A DNA stretch of 64,000 nt from Nageia nagi (GCA_050084985.1 JBITNC010000001.1:39060001-39124000); one strand, 5' to 3'; counted from the stretch's first letter, positions 11,920 through 23,379 are shown. A program made the numbers and translations. The notes: generated from the sequence alone by a model not told the origin.

Positions 11920-12240
11920 AATCAAGTACATCATACAATATAAAATTATCTAATTACATCATATTGGTTTGAAATGATGCTACTGTACCATATGATATGA
12001 AATGATAAGTGCACCATATGATATAAAATGATCCAAATGCACCAACATATGATAATTACACCATATTGGTTTGAAATGATGCTATTGTACCATATTATAT
12101 GAAATTATAAGTACATGATATGATATGAAATGATGTAAATAGACCATAAAATTTAAACTAATGCAACTGTATAATATGATATGAAATATACACCAACATA
12201 TGATATGAAATTAATTTAACTAGACCATACAGTCAAAAAT
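11920..12240. repeat. Degenerate short-unit array (ATGATATGAAATGAT motif)
   Basis: The motif (A)CCATATGATATGAAATGAT, with variants followed by a short spacer such as GCAACTGTA or CCAAATGCA, recurs about ten times with spacing near 30-45 bp. A shorter related stretch is at 23510-23610. Confidence 0.75.
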
Positions 12241-13293
12241 GATATAGTTGGTAAAAATATGCTTGTAATACTTAGTAATTGTTCAACTCAAAAATTTAAA
12301 TGTTGTGTTGTCTTACCTTAGTAATATATATTTTCCCCAACATAACATATTCAAAACATCATCAATTCTATTCAAATGATTCAAATATACTCTAAAATAC
12401 TACTATCATAACCTTTCAATTTACAAGCAACAAGTAGACACATCCATACATCCAAGTAGCACTTTTTGAAACAAAAAGTAAATGGAATATAAAATATGAT
12501 ATATATGAATGCAAAATGTGGATGATGCATGATACAAATATAGTCTCATATACCATAATGATTGGAGAAAATGCAATTCATAGCTATAGCAAGGATTCCC
12601 TTAAAATCTAATATGATGAACCACTTGGGAACCATATATTTTTTCTATGTTTGGCTAAGTATTATAAGCATGTTTTTTCCAACTTATTAAATGTCATAAT
12701 TTATTTGTAAAAATGTTCTAATACATGTCATGAAATGAAGGATCCCATAACATATTCCATTGTATTCATCTCACATCCACACATCCAATTCAAGGTTTAT
12801 GAGTATATTGGCACTTAGGGGCATTTGGTGTATTGATGAGTTAAGACAAGGTGCAAGTAGGTATTTTAGTCCATGACCTTACAATATTCTTTTATATTCC
12901 ATGAGCTTATATTCTTATACATTTTGTAATATATATCCATGGTTTGAATATTTTTGAATTCTTTTAGAAAACCCATGAATCATGTAAATATTGCAAACTA
13001 TGAAATTATGTTTGTGTCATGTATTTTATCAAACATATCTTGGGTCTTGTGTATTCTTTCATATATTTCATGTATCTATGGGATTTTTCAAAATAACTAT
13101 TTTGTATAATCATTATAGGCTCTAAAATTATGTCACCATCATTCATCTTGTCAAATAAATCTTAGATCTCATTTTATTCTTACACATATTTTATGTTTCT
13201 ATGGATCTTTTTTTATAAAACCCATTTTATGTATTGTGTGATCATTTCATACTATAAAAATTTATTTATGTTATGAATATTATCAAATAAACC

Positions 13294-13433
13294 CATAACA
13301 TTAAATTTAGAAGCACCAAGTAGACACATCCACACACCTAATTTAGGGTTTATGGGTATTTTGGTAATGAAGTTCAAAGCTCTCATAACATGCACAAACC
13401 ATAACATTTGATTTACGAGCATCAAGTAGACAT
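13294..13433. repeat. 106-bp tandem units interrupted by the Ty3 insertion
   Basis: CATAACATT begins at 13294 and again at 13400 (spacing 106). The second unit is cut at 13438 and its remainder (CACACCCAATTTAGGGTTTATGG) resumes at 21728 after the Ty3 element. Further units follow near 21770 and 21871, and more diverged ones near 12409, 12745 and 22331. Confidence 0.8.
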
Positions 13434-13438
13434 ATATG
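13434..13438. repeat. Target-site duplication, left copy (ATATG)
   Basis: ATATG directly precedes the 5' LTR. The identical ATATG at 21723-21727 directly follows the 3' LTR, as expected for a 5-bp Ty3 integration footprint. Confidence 0.9.
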
Positions 13439-14216
13439 TGTTATTGTATAAAATTAATTTATGCATTTAAATTAATACATTAGGAAATATGTGCCCACAC
13501 TTATACACATCTAGTTCAAGAATATTAATATTATCTTGGATATGGTCAATATATATCATCAACTTACTATATTCTTGTTTATGTAGGTACATGCCGACCT
13601 AAGGAGTAGGTCATATTATTATCTATATAAATAGGGATCTAATAGTAAGTCCACATCAAGGAGATACATGATCCCATATCTAGTCTTGATGATGGCAATC
13701 TTTTAGGTGTCTCTTAACACTGCCATTCAATTTTAGGTTTGTGTACTTCCTTATGTGAGCATCTTGATGATTGTTAGCTTATATGAGTATCAAAATGAGA
13801 TCATCAAGAGTCTATGTGGAGGCATAGAGTCGATTTGGAATGAACTATAGTCTAACAAATACCATTGGCATTCATATTTAGATAAAATAGATTACTAATG
13901 CTCCTTCTGAGCATGTAATAGACTACCCATGGCCCTCTCTTTGGATCATCTTACTCCACAACTTTAGGTGTACACTCCATTAGTTGTTGAGGCTTCATCA
14001 CTTTCTTCCATTCATCAATATCAAGTATGTTCCATGAGGTAAGTATACAAACTCAATCTTGTTTGGTGATGTCATTTCAATTCTAATTATTCATTAGCTT
14101 CTATATCAGCTTTTTTTGTTATAAATTGCTATTTGTTAGCTCAAAATTTACAAATATCCTTCAAGACTATACGTATTCATTTATTTGCTTTCTTGAATAC
14201 ATTTTATTTGTAAACA
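13439..14216 (+). mobile_element. 5' LTR of the Tat-type element
   Basis: Starts TGTTATTGTATAAAATT and ends TTATTTGTAAACA; 778 bp. It aligns from end to end with 20947-21722. A TATA box lies at 13624-13635. Confidence 0.93.
13624..13636 (+). promoter_or_regulatory. TATA box in the 5' LTR
   Basis: CTATATAAATAGGG is a near-consensus plant TATA box, conserved at the same position in the 3' LTR (about 21131-21144). It is the presumed core promoter for the element's genomic RNA. Confidence 0.75.
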
Positions 14217-14309
14217 TTTTGGTGAACCCAAAATGAAACATAAGTAGTTGTACTAAAACCCTAGGGTTTTAGTTAGGACTAATAAGCAATTTGGTGAGTT
14301 GTTTAAGAT
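14217..14309 (+). other. PBS region and short leader
   Basis: TTTTGGTGAACCCAAAATG follows the LTR directly. The TGG at 14220 is where a tRNA 3' CCA would pair, but the matching tRNA was not identified with confidence. A palindromic ACCCTAGGGTTT lies just downstream. Confidence 0.5.
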
Positions 14310-15648
14310 ATGGATCAGTTAAGAGTATTCCTATGAAGTCTTTCAAGAAGAGATCTTGATGAGATCTTGGGAAATATTCAATGTGATGGACTAGAAGCAT
14401 CTAATGAAGGAGTTGACCATGGTGATGGAAGTAATAATGACCACATTTAGGCTACTATTGAGGGTATGCAAAGATAGATTAATCAACTAGCAAGAGGATT
14501 AGCTCAACCAGATGATTCAATTGAGTTTGGTAGCCCTTTATGTGATGAGATCCAATTATGCATGTCCCTACTTGATTATAAAGATCCTAAGTTCTATAAG
14601 TTCAATGGGGAGGGAGATCCCAGGAGAAATTTGTAAGGGTTTAAATATGAGTGTGAGCTCAAAATCAATGTGAATTTAAGATTATAGGTGAAGTTCTTTC
14701 CTCATAGTTTAGAAGGAGAGGCTCATGAATGGTTCTATTCTCTACCTGAAAGGTCAGTTACATCATTTTGAGAATTGAGCAACTTATTTTTGTAATAATA
14801 TAAACATAACATCAAGCATGAAGTCATGGTTTCAGATCTATGTGCTATGAGGCAAGGTAGTAATAAAAATCTTGAAAAGTTTATCATATGATTTAAAATG
14901 ACATGGCAAATAATCAAAACTAAGCTCATAGAAAAAGAGGTAAATAATATCTTCAAGGATGATATCATATTATCCTTACAATCTTATGTCATTCATTATA
15001 CACATCTAGCATTTTTTGATATGACATACAAGCTATTGGAAAAAGAAAAAGTCCTTGTGAAATTAGGGCTTGTGAAGTATTGAGATGATGAAAAGTATAG
15101 GGCCAAGGATAAGAAAACACAATCACCAAAGAAAGATAAATCCATTCATGTAGCAGAAAAAGTAGATGAAAAAAAAAGAAAGAAAATTCATAAAGTTTCC
15201 TATACCTCCTAGGTTTATTTTGAAAGATCTAATGGTAAAGGGACTATTACAGCCTTTACCTAAGAGAGAGGAAGATGAGTCAGCAGAGAGGCCAACATGG
15301 TACAAGGAAGATATATACTATGAATATCATCAAACCAAGGGGCATGCCACTAATGGGTGTGGAGGCCTAAGAAACAAAATACAAAGGATCATAAAGGCTA
15401 GATTCTATGTGTGTCCTACTAAAGTTAAAGATATAGAGGAAGAGCAACATATCAAAGTAATTTTCTATGAAGAAGTATGTGTAACACTTACAAGAGGAAG
15501 ACCAAGAGTAGCAATAGATCTTGTCACATGTGAAATGGAGCTCCCTAAAGACCCAAGAAGTTTTGACCTCATTAAGCAACTCAAGAATACACAAGCCAAT
15601 GTTATTTTTTTTAATTGCTTCAAATTTCAAAACCTCATAGAAAAATGA
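14310..15648 (+). pseudogene. Tat-type gag
   Basis: The first ATG (MDQLRVFL) is at 14310. The gag core contains LLDYKDPKFYKFNGEGDP and later FPHSLEGEAHEWFYSLP. After a stop where the family has Trp, LSNLFL and DLCAMRQGSNKNLEKFI follow. The C-terminal 160 codons are open (15166-15648) and include the zinc-knuckle-like YEYHQTKGHATNGCGGLRNKIQ, in which the first Cys has become Tyr, the usual order being CxYHxxxGHxTxxC. Gag packages the RNA and forms the particle. At least seven stops break the frame. Confidence 0.85.
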
Positions 15649-15779
15649 TGAATCAAATTTTCAAGAATAGTTAGATAGATAGGAACATCTACATCATTAC
15701 TTTTGAAAAAAAGGAAAAAATCTAGAGTAAAGAAGATGTTATCACTTTTCACCCTAGTGAAAGGCCTAGTAAGGATGTG

Positions 15780-16170
15780 ACCCAGTTACATTCACCATTA
15801 TTTATTGAAGTGAATATCTTTGGCAATACAATTAAGAGATCACTAATATATGGTGGGGTAGCTTTGAATATTACCACCACTCACTTGCTTTCATAGTTTA
15901 ATTCAGATTTATTACCTCCAAGAGAAGAGACTACCATGAGAGTTAAGGGGTTTAATGGTGTTCCAAAGAAATGTGTAGGAATCATCATCAAAGTTGGAAA
16001 TAAGGTACTTTAAACCCTCTTCTACATTATAGATGGAAAACCTTCTTTTAATTTCATTCTTGGAAGACATTGGATAGATGACATGGAAGGACTAGCATCC
16101 ACTTTGCATAGACGTTTCAAGTTTTGTTTTGAAGTAAATATTAACAAGGTAGAAGTAGATGAGTAGATAG
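15780..16170 (+). pseudogene. Tat-type aspartic protease
   Basis: Encodes SPLFIEVNIFGNTIKRSLIY, then GGVALNI where the family has (L)IDGGSSlNI. The catalytic Asp is replaced by Tyr. FILGRHWIDDMEGLASTLH downstream matches the conserved second half (lLGRpWih...a.pStlHq). The position between gag and RT is normal; stops are present and the enzyme is inactive. Confidence 0.8.
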
Positions 16171-16880
16171 CCAAGTAGTGCAATTATGTTCTCCTTAAGA
16201 TATTTGTTCCATATGATGTAGAATATGAGGATATACTAGCTAAGAATGATCAATTTTATAGAAAATCATTACAAAGAATTAACATCAAGGATAAGTTTAG
16301 TTCATACACCATTGTAGATATCAATAACATTAGTTTGAAGAGAGAATTAGATGAATGGTAGGTGGCTCAAGAAAAGAACAAATTGCACTCCTCTAGGCTC
16401 CATAAAGATTAGCAACAATCCTATTTAGAGGAAATCATAGAGGAAAATAAATGTTGCATCATTTCTATCATGTAGATGGTCACAATGGTCATGTTAGTTA
16501 TTTGTTATTAATGCAAGAAGATGAATGGGTAAGAGATGATCAAAATTGCTTTGTTATTGAATGTGAAATAGATTATGAAGATGCAATACATGCTTTAGAC
16601 TTGTTTGATAATGATTATGGTTTTTTAGAATCTATGGGTGCTAGAATTGAATATCTAGCAAGGCATGAAAAGAGGACTCATAAACATTATCTAGATGTAC
16701 ATGCTTATTTTGGTAAATCTATGGAAGATAAAATTAAAGGGTTAGGAGAGTTACCATTTCCCACACCATTAGAATTAGAGAGGACTTGGTTGAATGAAGA
16801 GATAGAGGAGGTTAACATTGGTTCTCAAGAGACACCGTGACTCTTAAAAATGGGTAAGCTCCTTGAGGAACCTTTGCAAA
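16171..16880 (+). pseudogene. PR-RT linker of the Tat-type element
   Basis: A fairly open acidic frame at 16451-16840 (129 codons, with DYEDAIHALDLFDNDYGF) joins protease and RT. Such low-conservation linkers are usual in long Tat-type pol genes. No domain was recognised in it. Confidence 0.5.
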
Positions 16881-16899
16881 ATGAGTTGATTTAATCTTT

Positions 16900-17935
16900 T
16901 CATGATTATTCAGAATTGTTTGTATGGTCATATAAAGATATGCCTAGATTAGATAAAAATTTTGTGATACATAACATGGTTGTTGAGAAAGGAGTAGTTC
17001 CTATAAAATAAAAATTGGGAAACATACCTTTTTACTTTTCTTTACTAGTCAAGAAGGAAATTGAAAAACTACTGGAGGTTGGCTTCATTAGGCCCATTGA
17101 TAATTTAGAATGGATGGCCAATGTAGTTCTGGTGAAAAAGCCTATAGGTGAAATTAGAGTATGTACTAATTTCAAATATCTCAATAAAGCATGTCTAAAA
17201 GATGACTTCCCACTACCCAACATAGATATGATCATAGAAAATTTGGTAGGTTATGAGATGTTTTTATTTATGTTTGGATTTTTAAGATATAATCAAATCA
17301 AAATCAAGGAAAGTGATCAGCATAAAATAGCCTTTAGAACTCTTTGGGGTAACTTTTGCTACAAGATAATGCCATTTGGTTTTAATAATGCAAGGGCCAC
17401 ATATCAAAGATCCATGATAGCCATGTTTCATGACTTCATTCATAAAATAGTAGAGGTATATGTAGATGATATCTTGATAAAATCAAAGAATAAAGAAGAC
17501 CATGTCAAGGATTTAAAAATAGCATTTGAAAGGATGAAGTAGTACAAGTTAAGAATCAAGCCTCAAAAATGTGTATTTGGAGTATCATCAAGAAAACTCT
17601 TGGGGCACATTGTCTCTAGGAGAGGGGTTGAAGTGGATCCAAATAAGATTGAGGCTATCATATAAATGTCTCCTCCTATGAATCTCAAGCAATTGAGAAG
17701 CCTCCAAGGTAAGATTCAAGCTGTTAGAAGATTCATTTATCAATTAATAGATAAGATAGCTCCTATGTCTCATTTACTTAAGAAAGAAGTTGAGTTTAAA
17801 TGGGATTTTAAATGTCAAAAAGCATTTGATATAATAAAAGAGTATTTGCTACATCCACTAATCTTAGCTCCATATAGGCATGAGAACCCCTTTGGCTTTA
17901 TGTATTGGCTACAAAATATGCATTTGGGGTAATGT
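16900..17935 (+). pseudogene. Tat-type reverse transcriptase
   Basis: Begins with LFVWSYKDMPRLD (family: eFaWsy.DMPGLd). It runs through FIRPIDNLEWMANVVLVKKP, IRVCTNFKYLNKACLKDDFP, KIMPFGFNNARATYQRSM and the catalytic VEVYVDDILIKSK, so YVDD is intact. After one stop it continues with KPQKCVFGVSSRKLLGHIVS and RSLQGKIQAVRRFI. The largest open block is 17015-17542 (175 codons). Stops at several Gln/Trp positions make it a pseudogene, though the catalytic centre is preserved. Confidence 0.93.
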
Positions 17936-18420
17936 TGGTAAAGAAGGAAGAAGATGATAAAGAAAGAGTAGTCTACTTTATTAGTAGAACATTGAAAGAA
18001 TATGAAACCAGGCACACACCCATTGAGAAATTATGTCAATGTATAGTGTTTGCTACTAAGAGGTTAAGGCATTATATGATCAATAGCACAACATATGTAC
18101 TTACTCAGGAAGACCCATTAAGATATCTGATGTCAAAACCATGTCTCAATGGAAGGTCAACAAAATGGATCATGCTACTTTAGGAGTTTGATCTCAAGTT
18201 TATGAAATAAAAATTACTTAAAGGGTAGGTAGTTGCGAATTTTCTTGCAAAGTTTCCCATGAAAGATAGTACAAAACTTAGAGAAGAATTTCAAGATGAA
18301 TGTGATTTGGTAGAAGCTATAGAATGTATATAAGAGGACCACCTATGGCCTTCTTTTAAAGATAAAAATACCATCAACATTTCTTTCTTAGAGGTTTCAA
18401 AACTCAAGAAAATGTATTTT
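17905..18420 (+). pseudogene. Ty3 RNase H (first, ancestral domain)
   Basis: Encodes YAFGVMLVKKEEDDKERVVY, then FISRTLKEYETRHTPIEKLC, then RLRHYMINSTTYVLT and DPLRYLMSKP, closely following the plant Ty3 RNase H pattern (aiYYlSrtL...E.rYspiEKlcLAlvfAt.kLRhYf). The frame overlaps the RT end with a shift near 17910 and breaks at 18183. It degrades the RNA strand during reverse transcription. Confidence 0.88.
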
Positions 18421-18790
18421 GATGGATCATGATGTATGTATGGGTCAGAATCAAGATAGCATTGATATCACCTCAGAATGATGTCATTGCTATGTCATAC
18501 AAACTATCATTTGAATGTACTAATAATATGGTAGAATATGAGGCTCTCATATTAGGATTGAAAGTAGCTATGGAGATTGGTGTTACATATTTGCATATTT
18601 ATGGGGATTCACAACTGATAGTGAATCAAGTGAATGAGATCTACAACACCAAGGATGAGAAACTTGTTCCATATAAAGTTCTTATTGCAAAAATTCTAGC
18701 TTGCTTTAAAGGGTATCAATTAGAAAACATTCCAAGGAACAATAATAGATTGGCAAATGCAATGGCAAGTATAGCTTCACTTATACCAAT
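18412..18790 (+). pseudogene. Second RNase H (aRNH) of Tat type
   Basis: MYFDGS (18413-18431) is followed by ISPQNDVIAMSYKLSFECTN, NMVEYEALILGLKVAMEIGV and LHIYGDSQLIVNQVNEIYNT, then LENIPRNNNRLANAMASIAS. Catalytic Asp (FDGS), Glu (EYEAL) and Asp (GDSQ) are present; the fourth, usually in LADALA, is Asn here (LANAMA). This additional plant/archaeal-like RNase H is characteristic of the Tat lineage. A small frame problem lies just after FDGS, where a stop interrupts the frame. Confidence 0.92.
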
Positions 18791-18859
18791 TGAGATAGGA
18801 GGTAGGGAGACTACTTTCACTATCAATAACTTAGGAACTCCATCAATTGCTAAGGAGGA

Positions 18860-20150
18860 CTTGAAAATGGTTTGTGTTGCTCAAAAGGTTGGTTATGAGG
18901 GAAGTCCTTGGTACCAACACATTTTAAAATATTTGAGGGATAACTTTATTGATGATACACTCGATAAGAAAGAACAAATTAGAATGAAAAGTCTTACTAC
19001 AAAATATGTCATTATTGGTGATATACTTTATAAAAGATCATTTAATGGTATTCTTTTGAGATGTCTTCATGATGAAGAGATTGGGATAGCATTAGAGCAT
19101 GCTCATGGAGGGGTATGTGGTAGTCATTTCAATGGGACATCAGTCTATGACAAGTTGATTAGGATGGGTTATTGGTGGCCCACCATGGAACATAATTATT
19201 GTGAGCAATGTTAAAAGTATGCATAGTTAAAATTAACACCTACTCAAGAGTTGAACTATGTCACATCACCATGGCCTTTCTCAATGTGGGCTTTAAATTT
19301 CATGGATGTTATCAATCCTCTATTTAGTGAGGGGCACAAGTTTATCTTGGTTGCTACTAAATATTACACTAAATGGCTTGAGGAAATTCCTTTAAAAATA
19401 GCTATACAAAAACATGTTATCAATTTCATCAAGGAATATATCATTTATATATTTGGCATGCTTCAAAGGTTAATCATGGATAATGGTACAAATTTTATAA
19501 CAAAATATATCAAAGAATTTTGTAAAAAGATGAAGGTTGAACAGAGATTCTCTTCAATTTACTATCCCTAAGGAAATGGAAAAGATGAAGTAACAAACAA
19601 AATAATCAAGAAAATATTAGCAAAAATTATCAAAAAGAATGGTAGGGATTGGCATGATCAATTACCATATTCCCTATGGGCATATAGAATAAGTGAAAGA
19701 ATAGCAACAAGTGCTACTCCATACTCTCTTATGTATGGTGATGAAGCAATCATTCCCCTTGAAATTGAGATCCCTTGTTTGAGAATCACACTCAAAGATA
19801 TTATCAAGGAACCACAACAATGGGAAGCAAGGTTAAATTAGCTAGAAGAATTAGATGAGAAAAGAATTAATGCACTAGATCATCTTAGAACATATCAACA
19901 AAGAATAAATAGGGCCTATGGAAAGAAAATGGTGCCTAAAGCATTTGAGGTTGGGGATATGGTTCTCCAAGAGAATGTTTCTAACACTATAGCAAGGGAT
20001 GAACTTAGAAGAAAGTTTAAGCCAAATTGGGTTGGCCCATACATCATCATAGAGGTCTTTGGTAGAGGTGCATATAGATTATCTACATTGGATGGAACAG
20101 TTCTCAAAAATTTCATCAATGTTAGGCACCTAAAGGAGTATCAAATCTAG
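18860..20150 (+). pseudogene. Tat-type integrase
   Basis: The HHCC zinc domain reads HAHGGVCGSHFN ... YWWPTMEHNYCEQC, essentially complete. The catalytic core follows: WALNFMDVI, where the first Asp of the DDE triad (WaLDf) is Asn; IMDNGTNFIT, second Asp present; and a block DEVTNKIIKKIL with the Glu present. The C-terminal part is open at 19929-20150 and carries EVGDMVLQ, KFKPNWVGPYIIIEVFGRGA and NVRHLKEYQI, the GPY/F-type end. Several stops. It would insert the cDNA into the genome; this copy is dead. Confidence 0.93.
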
Positions 20151-20940
20151 GTGACCTATGAGTTGCCCCATGCATATGTTTCTATAAAAATGTTACTACC
20201 AGAATAATCATATGAATAGATGGAAAAAATTCAAAATATAAGGTCATTTCAATGTCAAAAGAGAAGCACCAATGCTCCATGTTTAGCAGGGAAGGATCAC
20301 TCGTAGTCCTATTTCATAATCAGAAATAGCAAAAGTAAAAATCATTAGATACCCCTTAGTGTAGAGTTTTAGCTCCTAGATAGTAAATTTGCATTCCTCT
20401 TGGTAGAGTCTTAGCTCCACCCCTTATTGTAATATGCCTCCTAGTGCAAAGTTTCTGCTCTCATACTTAGTGCAATATGCCTCTTGGTAGAGTCTTAGCT
20501 CCTAGTTTTATCATTATGCCTCTCAGTAAGAAGTCTAGCTTCCATAAGATCAATGGACATAACCATTAGTGACATGATATGATTGTACTCAACATATCAC
20601 AAATATGGGTAATATCATCAATGACCTCTTGATAGATGGCTATGGACCCTAGAACTCTTTCTTTTGTAGGTCATCATTGGAACTCATGGAGCACATAATG
20701 TTAACTAGGGGCAACATGATGGATGTCATATGAGGGGGTATTCTTAAAATCATACCTTTTGTCAATATGTTGCTCATTTTTCTTATATTTCTATCTTAGT
20801 TTAGCATCAAAATAGATTGATTGGTGTTGGTATTATGCTTGTCAATACTTATCAATATTTGATTTCTATGACATCTTGGTTGTACTTTGAATGAAAAATC
20901 TTAATGCACCTAGTGATTTTTAATTTCTCATTCAAAGTGG
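20151..20940 (+). other. 3' non-coding region with about 42-bp minisatellite
   Basis: Between the integrase stop and the 3' LTR. At about 20345-20560 diverged units begin CCTCTTGGTAGAGTCTTAGCTCC, CCTCCTAGTGCAAAGTTTCTGC, CCTCTTGGTAGAGTCTTAGC and CCTCTCAGTAAGAAG, spaced about 39-44 bp. No ORF. Long 3' non-coding regions with tandem repeats are a known trait of Tat-lineage elements. Confidence 0.75.
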
Positions 20941-20946
20941 GGTATA
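20930..20946 (+). other. Polypurine tract before the 3' LTR
   Basis: CAAAGTGGGG ends a few bases before the 3' LTR start, fitting the plus-strand primer for cDNA synthesis. Confidence 0.6.
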
Positions 20947-21722
20947 TTTTATTGCATAAAATTAATTTATGAATTTAAATTAATACATTCAGAAATATGT
21001 ACCTGCACTTATATAAATCTAGTTCAAGAATATTAATGTTATCTTGGATATGGTCAATATATATCATCTACTTACTATATTCTTATTTATGTAGGTACAC
21101 ATCAACCTAAGGAGGAGGTCATATTATTATCTATATAAATAGGGATTTAATAGCAATTCCACATCAAGGAGATACATGATACAATATCTAGTCTTGATGA
21201 TGGTATTATTTTAGGTGTCTCCTGAATCACCATTCAAAATTGGGTTTATGTACTTCCTTATGAGAGTGTCCTAACAATTGTTACCTTATATAAGTATCAA
21301 AATAAGATCATTGAGAGTTTATGTGGAGCATAGAGTTTGTTTAAAATGGACTACAATCTAACAAAGATCATCAATGCTACTCTGTAGATGAAATAAGCTA
21401 TTGGTGCTCCTTTTGAGCATGCAATAGACCACTTATAGCCCTCTCTTTGGATCATATTGCTCAATGACTTTGGGTGCAAACTCTATTGGTTGTTGAGGCT
21501 TCATCACTATCTTCCATTCATTGATATTAGGTACATTCCATGAGGTAAGTATACAAACTCAATCTTGTTTGGTGATGTCATTTCAATTCAAGTTATTCAT
21601 TATCTTTTATATCAGCTTTTCTTATTATAAATTACTATCTGTTAGCTCAAACTTTACAAATATCCTTTAGTACTATAGGTATTCATTTATTTGCATTATT
21701 GAATACATTTTATTTGTAAACA
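20947..21722 (+). mobile_element. 3' LTR of the Tat-type element
   Basis: 776 bp, aligning throughout with 13439-14216 and ending in the same TTATTTGTAAACA. The initial TG has become TT. Many substitutions relative to the 5' LTR indicate an old insertion. Confidence 0.92.
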
Positions 21723-21727
21723 ATATG
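21723..21727. repeat. Target-site duplication, right copy (ATATG)
   Basis: Identical to 13434-13438. Confidence 0.9.
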
Positions 21728-22440
21728 CACACCCAATTTAGGGTTTATGGATATTTTGATAATGAATTTGATTTACAAGCATCAAGTAAACACATGCACT
21801 CACTTGATTTATTTTTTATGGGTATTTTGGTATTGAAGTTCAAAGCTACCTCAAGATAGACTACATGAATCATAACATTCAATTCACTAGCACAAAGTAG
21901 ACACATGCATACACCTAATTCATGGTTTATGGGTATTTTGGAAATGAATTTAAAAGCTCCTATAATATATATTGCATGTCCAAGAAGGTTATAATGAATA
22001 TATAATGATTAATCTTATGATTGTAGTATATTTACAAAATGAAAGACATGCAAATACTTTTAAGTAGATGAAATTGTCAGGTGTAGAATTGGCTACATGA
22101 TAAAACATTATACTTTAAAAAACTATCATTTCATATCACATCATGCATCTTATGAAATAAATATTAGGTCTTGTGTATTATTTTACATTTTTCATACATG
22201 TCTATTAGGGCAATCACAACCATAATTTCAATGTCCATACCTTATTCTAAAGCTCATATTTTGTATACATGTCTATAGACCTTGAGTATTGTTTCATACT
22301 TTGTGTACATGTCTATCAATATATTCAAAATCATATCATTCAATTTATAAAGCATCAAATAGACACATCCACATATCCAATTCAATATTTATAGGTATTT
22401 TGGCACCCAAACTCAATCAAAGTGAGCCAAATTATGATGT
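21728..22440. repeat. 106-110-bp tandem units, right of the Ty3 insertion
   Basis: The interrupted unit resumes at 21728. Further units share ACAAGCATCAAGTAAACACATGC, a GGTATTTTGG block and CATAACATTCAATTCAC (21770, 21871), and a distant one is at 22331. Confidence 0.75.
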
Positions 22441-22499
22441 TGGCCATGGGGGTAAGTGCAATAAGATGAGTTCCACATTAAAGGAAGTCTTAGGACTCA

Positions 22500-23200
22500 C
22501 TAGGTTTTTGTATTTATTTAATAACTTTTTATTATTTTTGGAATTATGAAAAAAATATGTGCCCAATTTGCATACAATTCTTCATAAGTTAAAAATAATC
22601 AAATTAAAAAAGATAAGTTTAGGTCAAATTATGCTTAATAGACATGAGCACTTTTTGAAACAACAATCAAGGATGATAAAAATTTAATAAAATAAAATAC
22701 ATTTATGAAAAAATTACAAACAATATCCTAAAAATATTTAGTATATTAGTTATCTTTGCATAAAAGTATTCAAAAGAATATTTTAATTTAGATCTAATTA
22801 TGCTTGATGGGCATGATGGGGTATGGTATTGAAACTATATTTTTTAAATAGTAGGCTTCATATTTATTTAATAACTTTTATTTTAGTATTGTAAAAAAAT
22901 AATGTATGTGTATAATCTGCATACAATTCTTCACAAGTTAAAAAAAAACACAAATTAAAAATGATAAAGTTTAATATTTAAAAATAATAATCAAGGCCAA
23001 TAAAAAAATTAATATTTAAAAAAAATATTAATGAAAAAATCATAAAACATATCTTGCACAATCTATAGTGTCTTAGGTATCTTTACCAAAAAGGATTTTA
23101 AAAAAAATATTTTAATTTAGGTTCAATTATGCTTGTCGGACACAATGGGGAATGGTCATGAAACTATATTTTGAAATAGTGGTTTTTATACATGCCTATA
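22500..23200. repeat. Two-copy tandem repeat of about 350 bp
   Basis: TGCATACAATTCTTCAYAAGTT occurs at 22569 and 22918 (349 bp apart). Matching blocks such as TATTTATTTAATAACTTTT (about 22512, 22861) and AATTATGCTTG (22796, 23126) bracket it. Very AT-rich and without coding signal. Confidence 0.7.
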
Positions 23201-23379
23201 AAATATTAATTTCTATCATCTGGGTATTAGAATAAATTACACATTTTAAAACTAGACTTCGAGCACTACATTTTTACCCTAGTGATCTTTATCAAGATTT
23301 GGACTCTAAGAGTTTCAAATTTTGAGATCAAGTGTGACCAAACCTAAAAATCAAAGAAAATACTTCCACTTTTTGGCCA

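Larger units (their letters stand above)
11754..13438. repeat. Diverged tandem-repeat region, left of the Ty3 insertion
   Basis: Contains an (AT)n tract (11862-11895), an array of short CATATGATATGAAATGAT-type units (about 11920-12240), and longer units with the block CATAACATT...ATCAAGTAGACACATCCACACA...GGTTTATGGGTATTTTGG. Many blocks reappear on the other side of the Ty3 element at 21723-24000, for example CCACTTGGGAACCA at 12614 and 23810, so both flanks belong to one ancestral repeat domain. No gene is seen. Confidence 0.7.
13439..21722 (+). mobile_element. Complete Ty3/gypsy Tat-type LTR retrotransposon
   Basis: An 8284-bp element with two LTRs (778 and 776 bp), leader, gag, protease, RT, RNase H, a second RNase H, integrase, a 3' non-coding region with a minisatellite, a polypurine tract, and a perfect 5-bp target duplication. 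The extra RNase H domain between RNase H and integrase is diagnostic of the Tat lineage (Tat/Ogre group). All genes carry stops or frameshifts, and the LTRs differ by many substitutions and small indels, so it is an old, dead copy. It sits inside a 106-bp tandem repeat. Confidence 0.95.

Noticed and set aside
15367-15630. 87-codon minus-strand ORF
   Set aside because: It is the antisense shadow of the gag C-terminal frame at 15166-15648.
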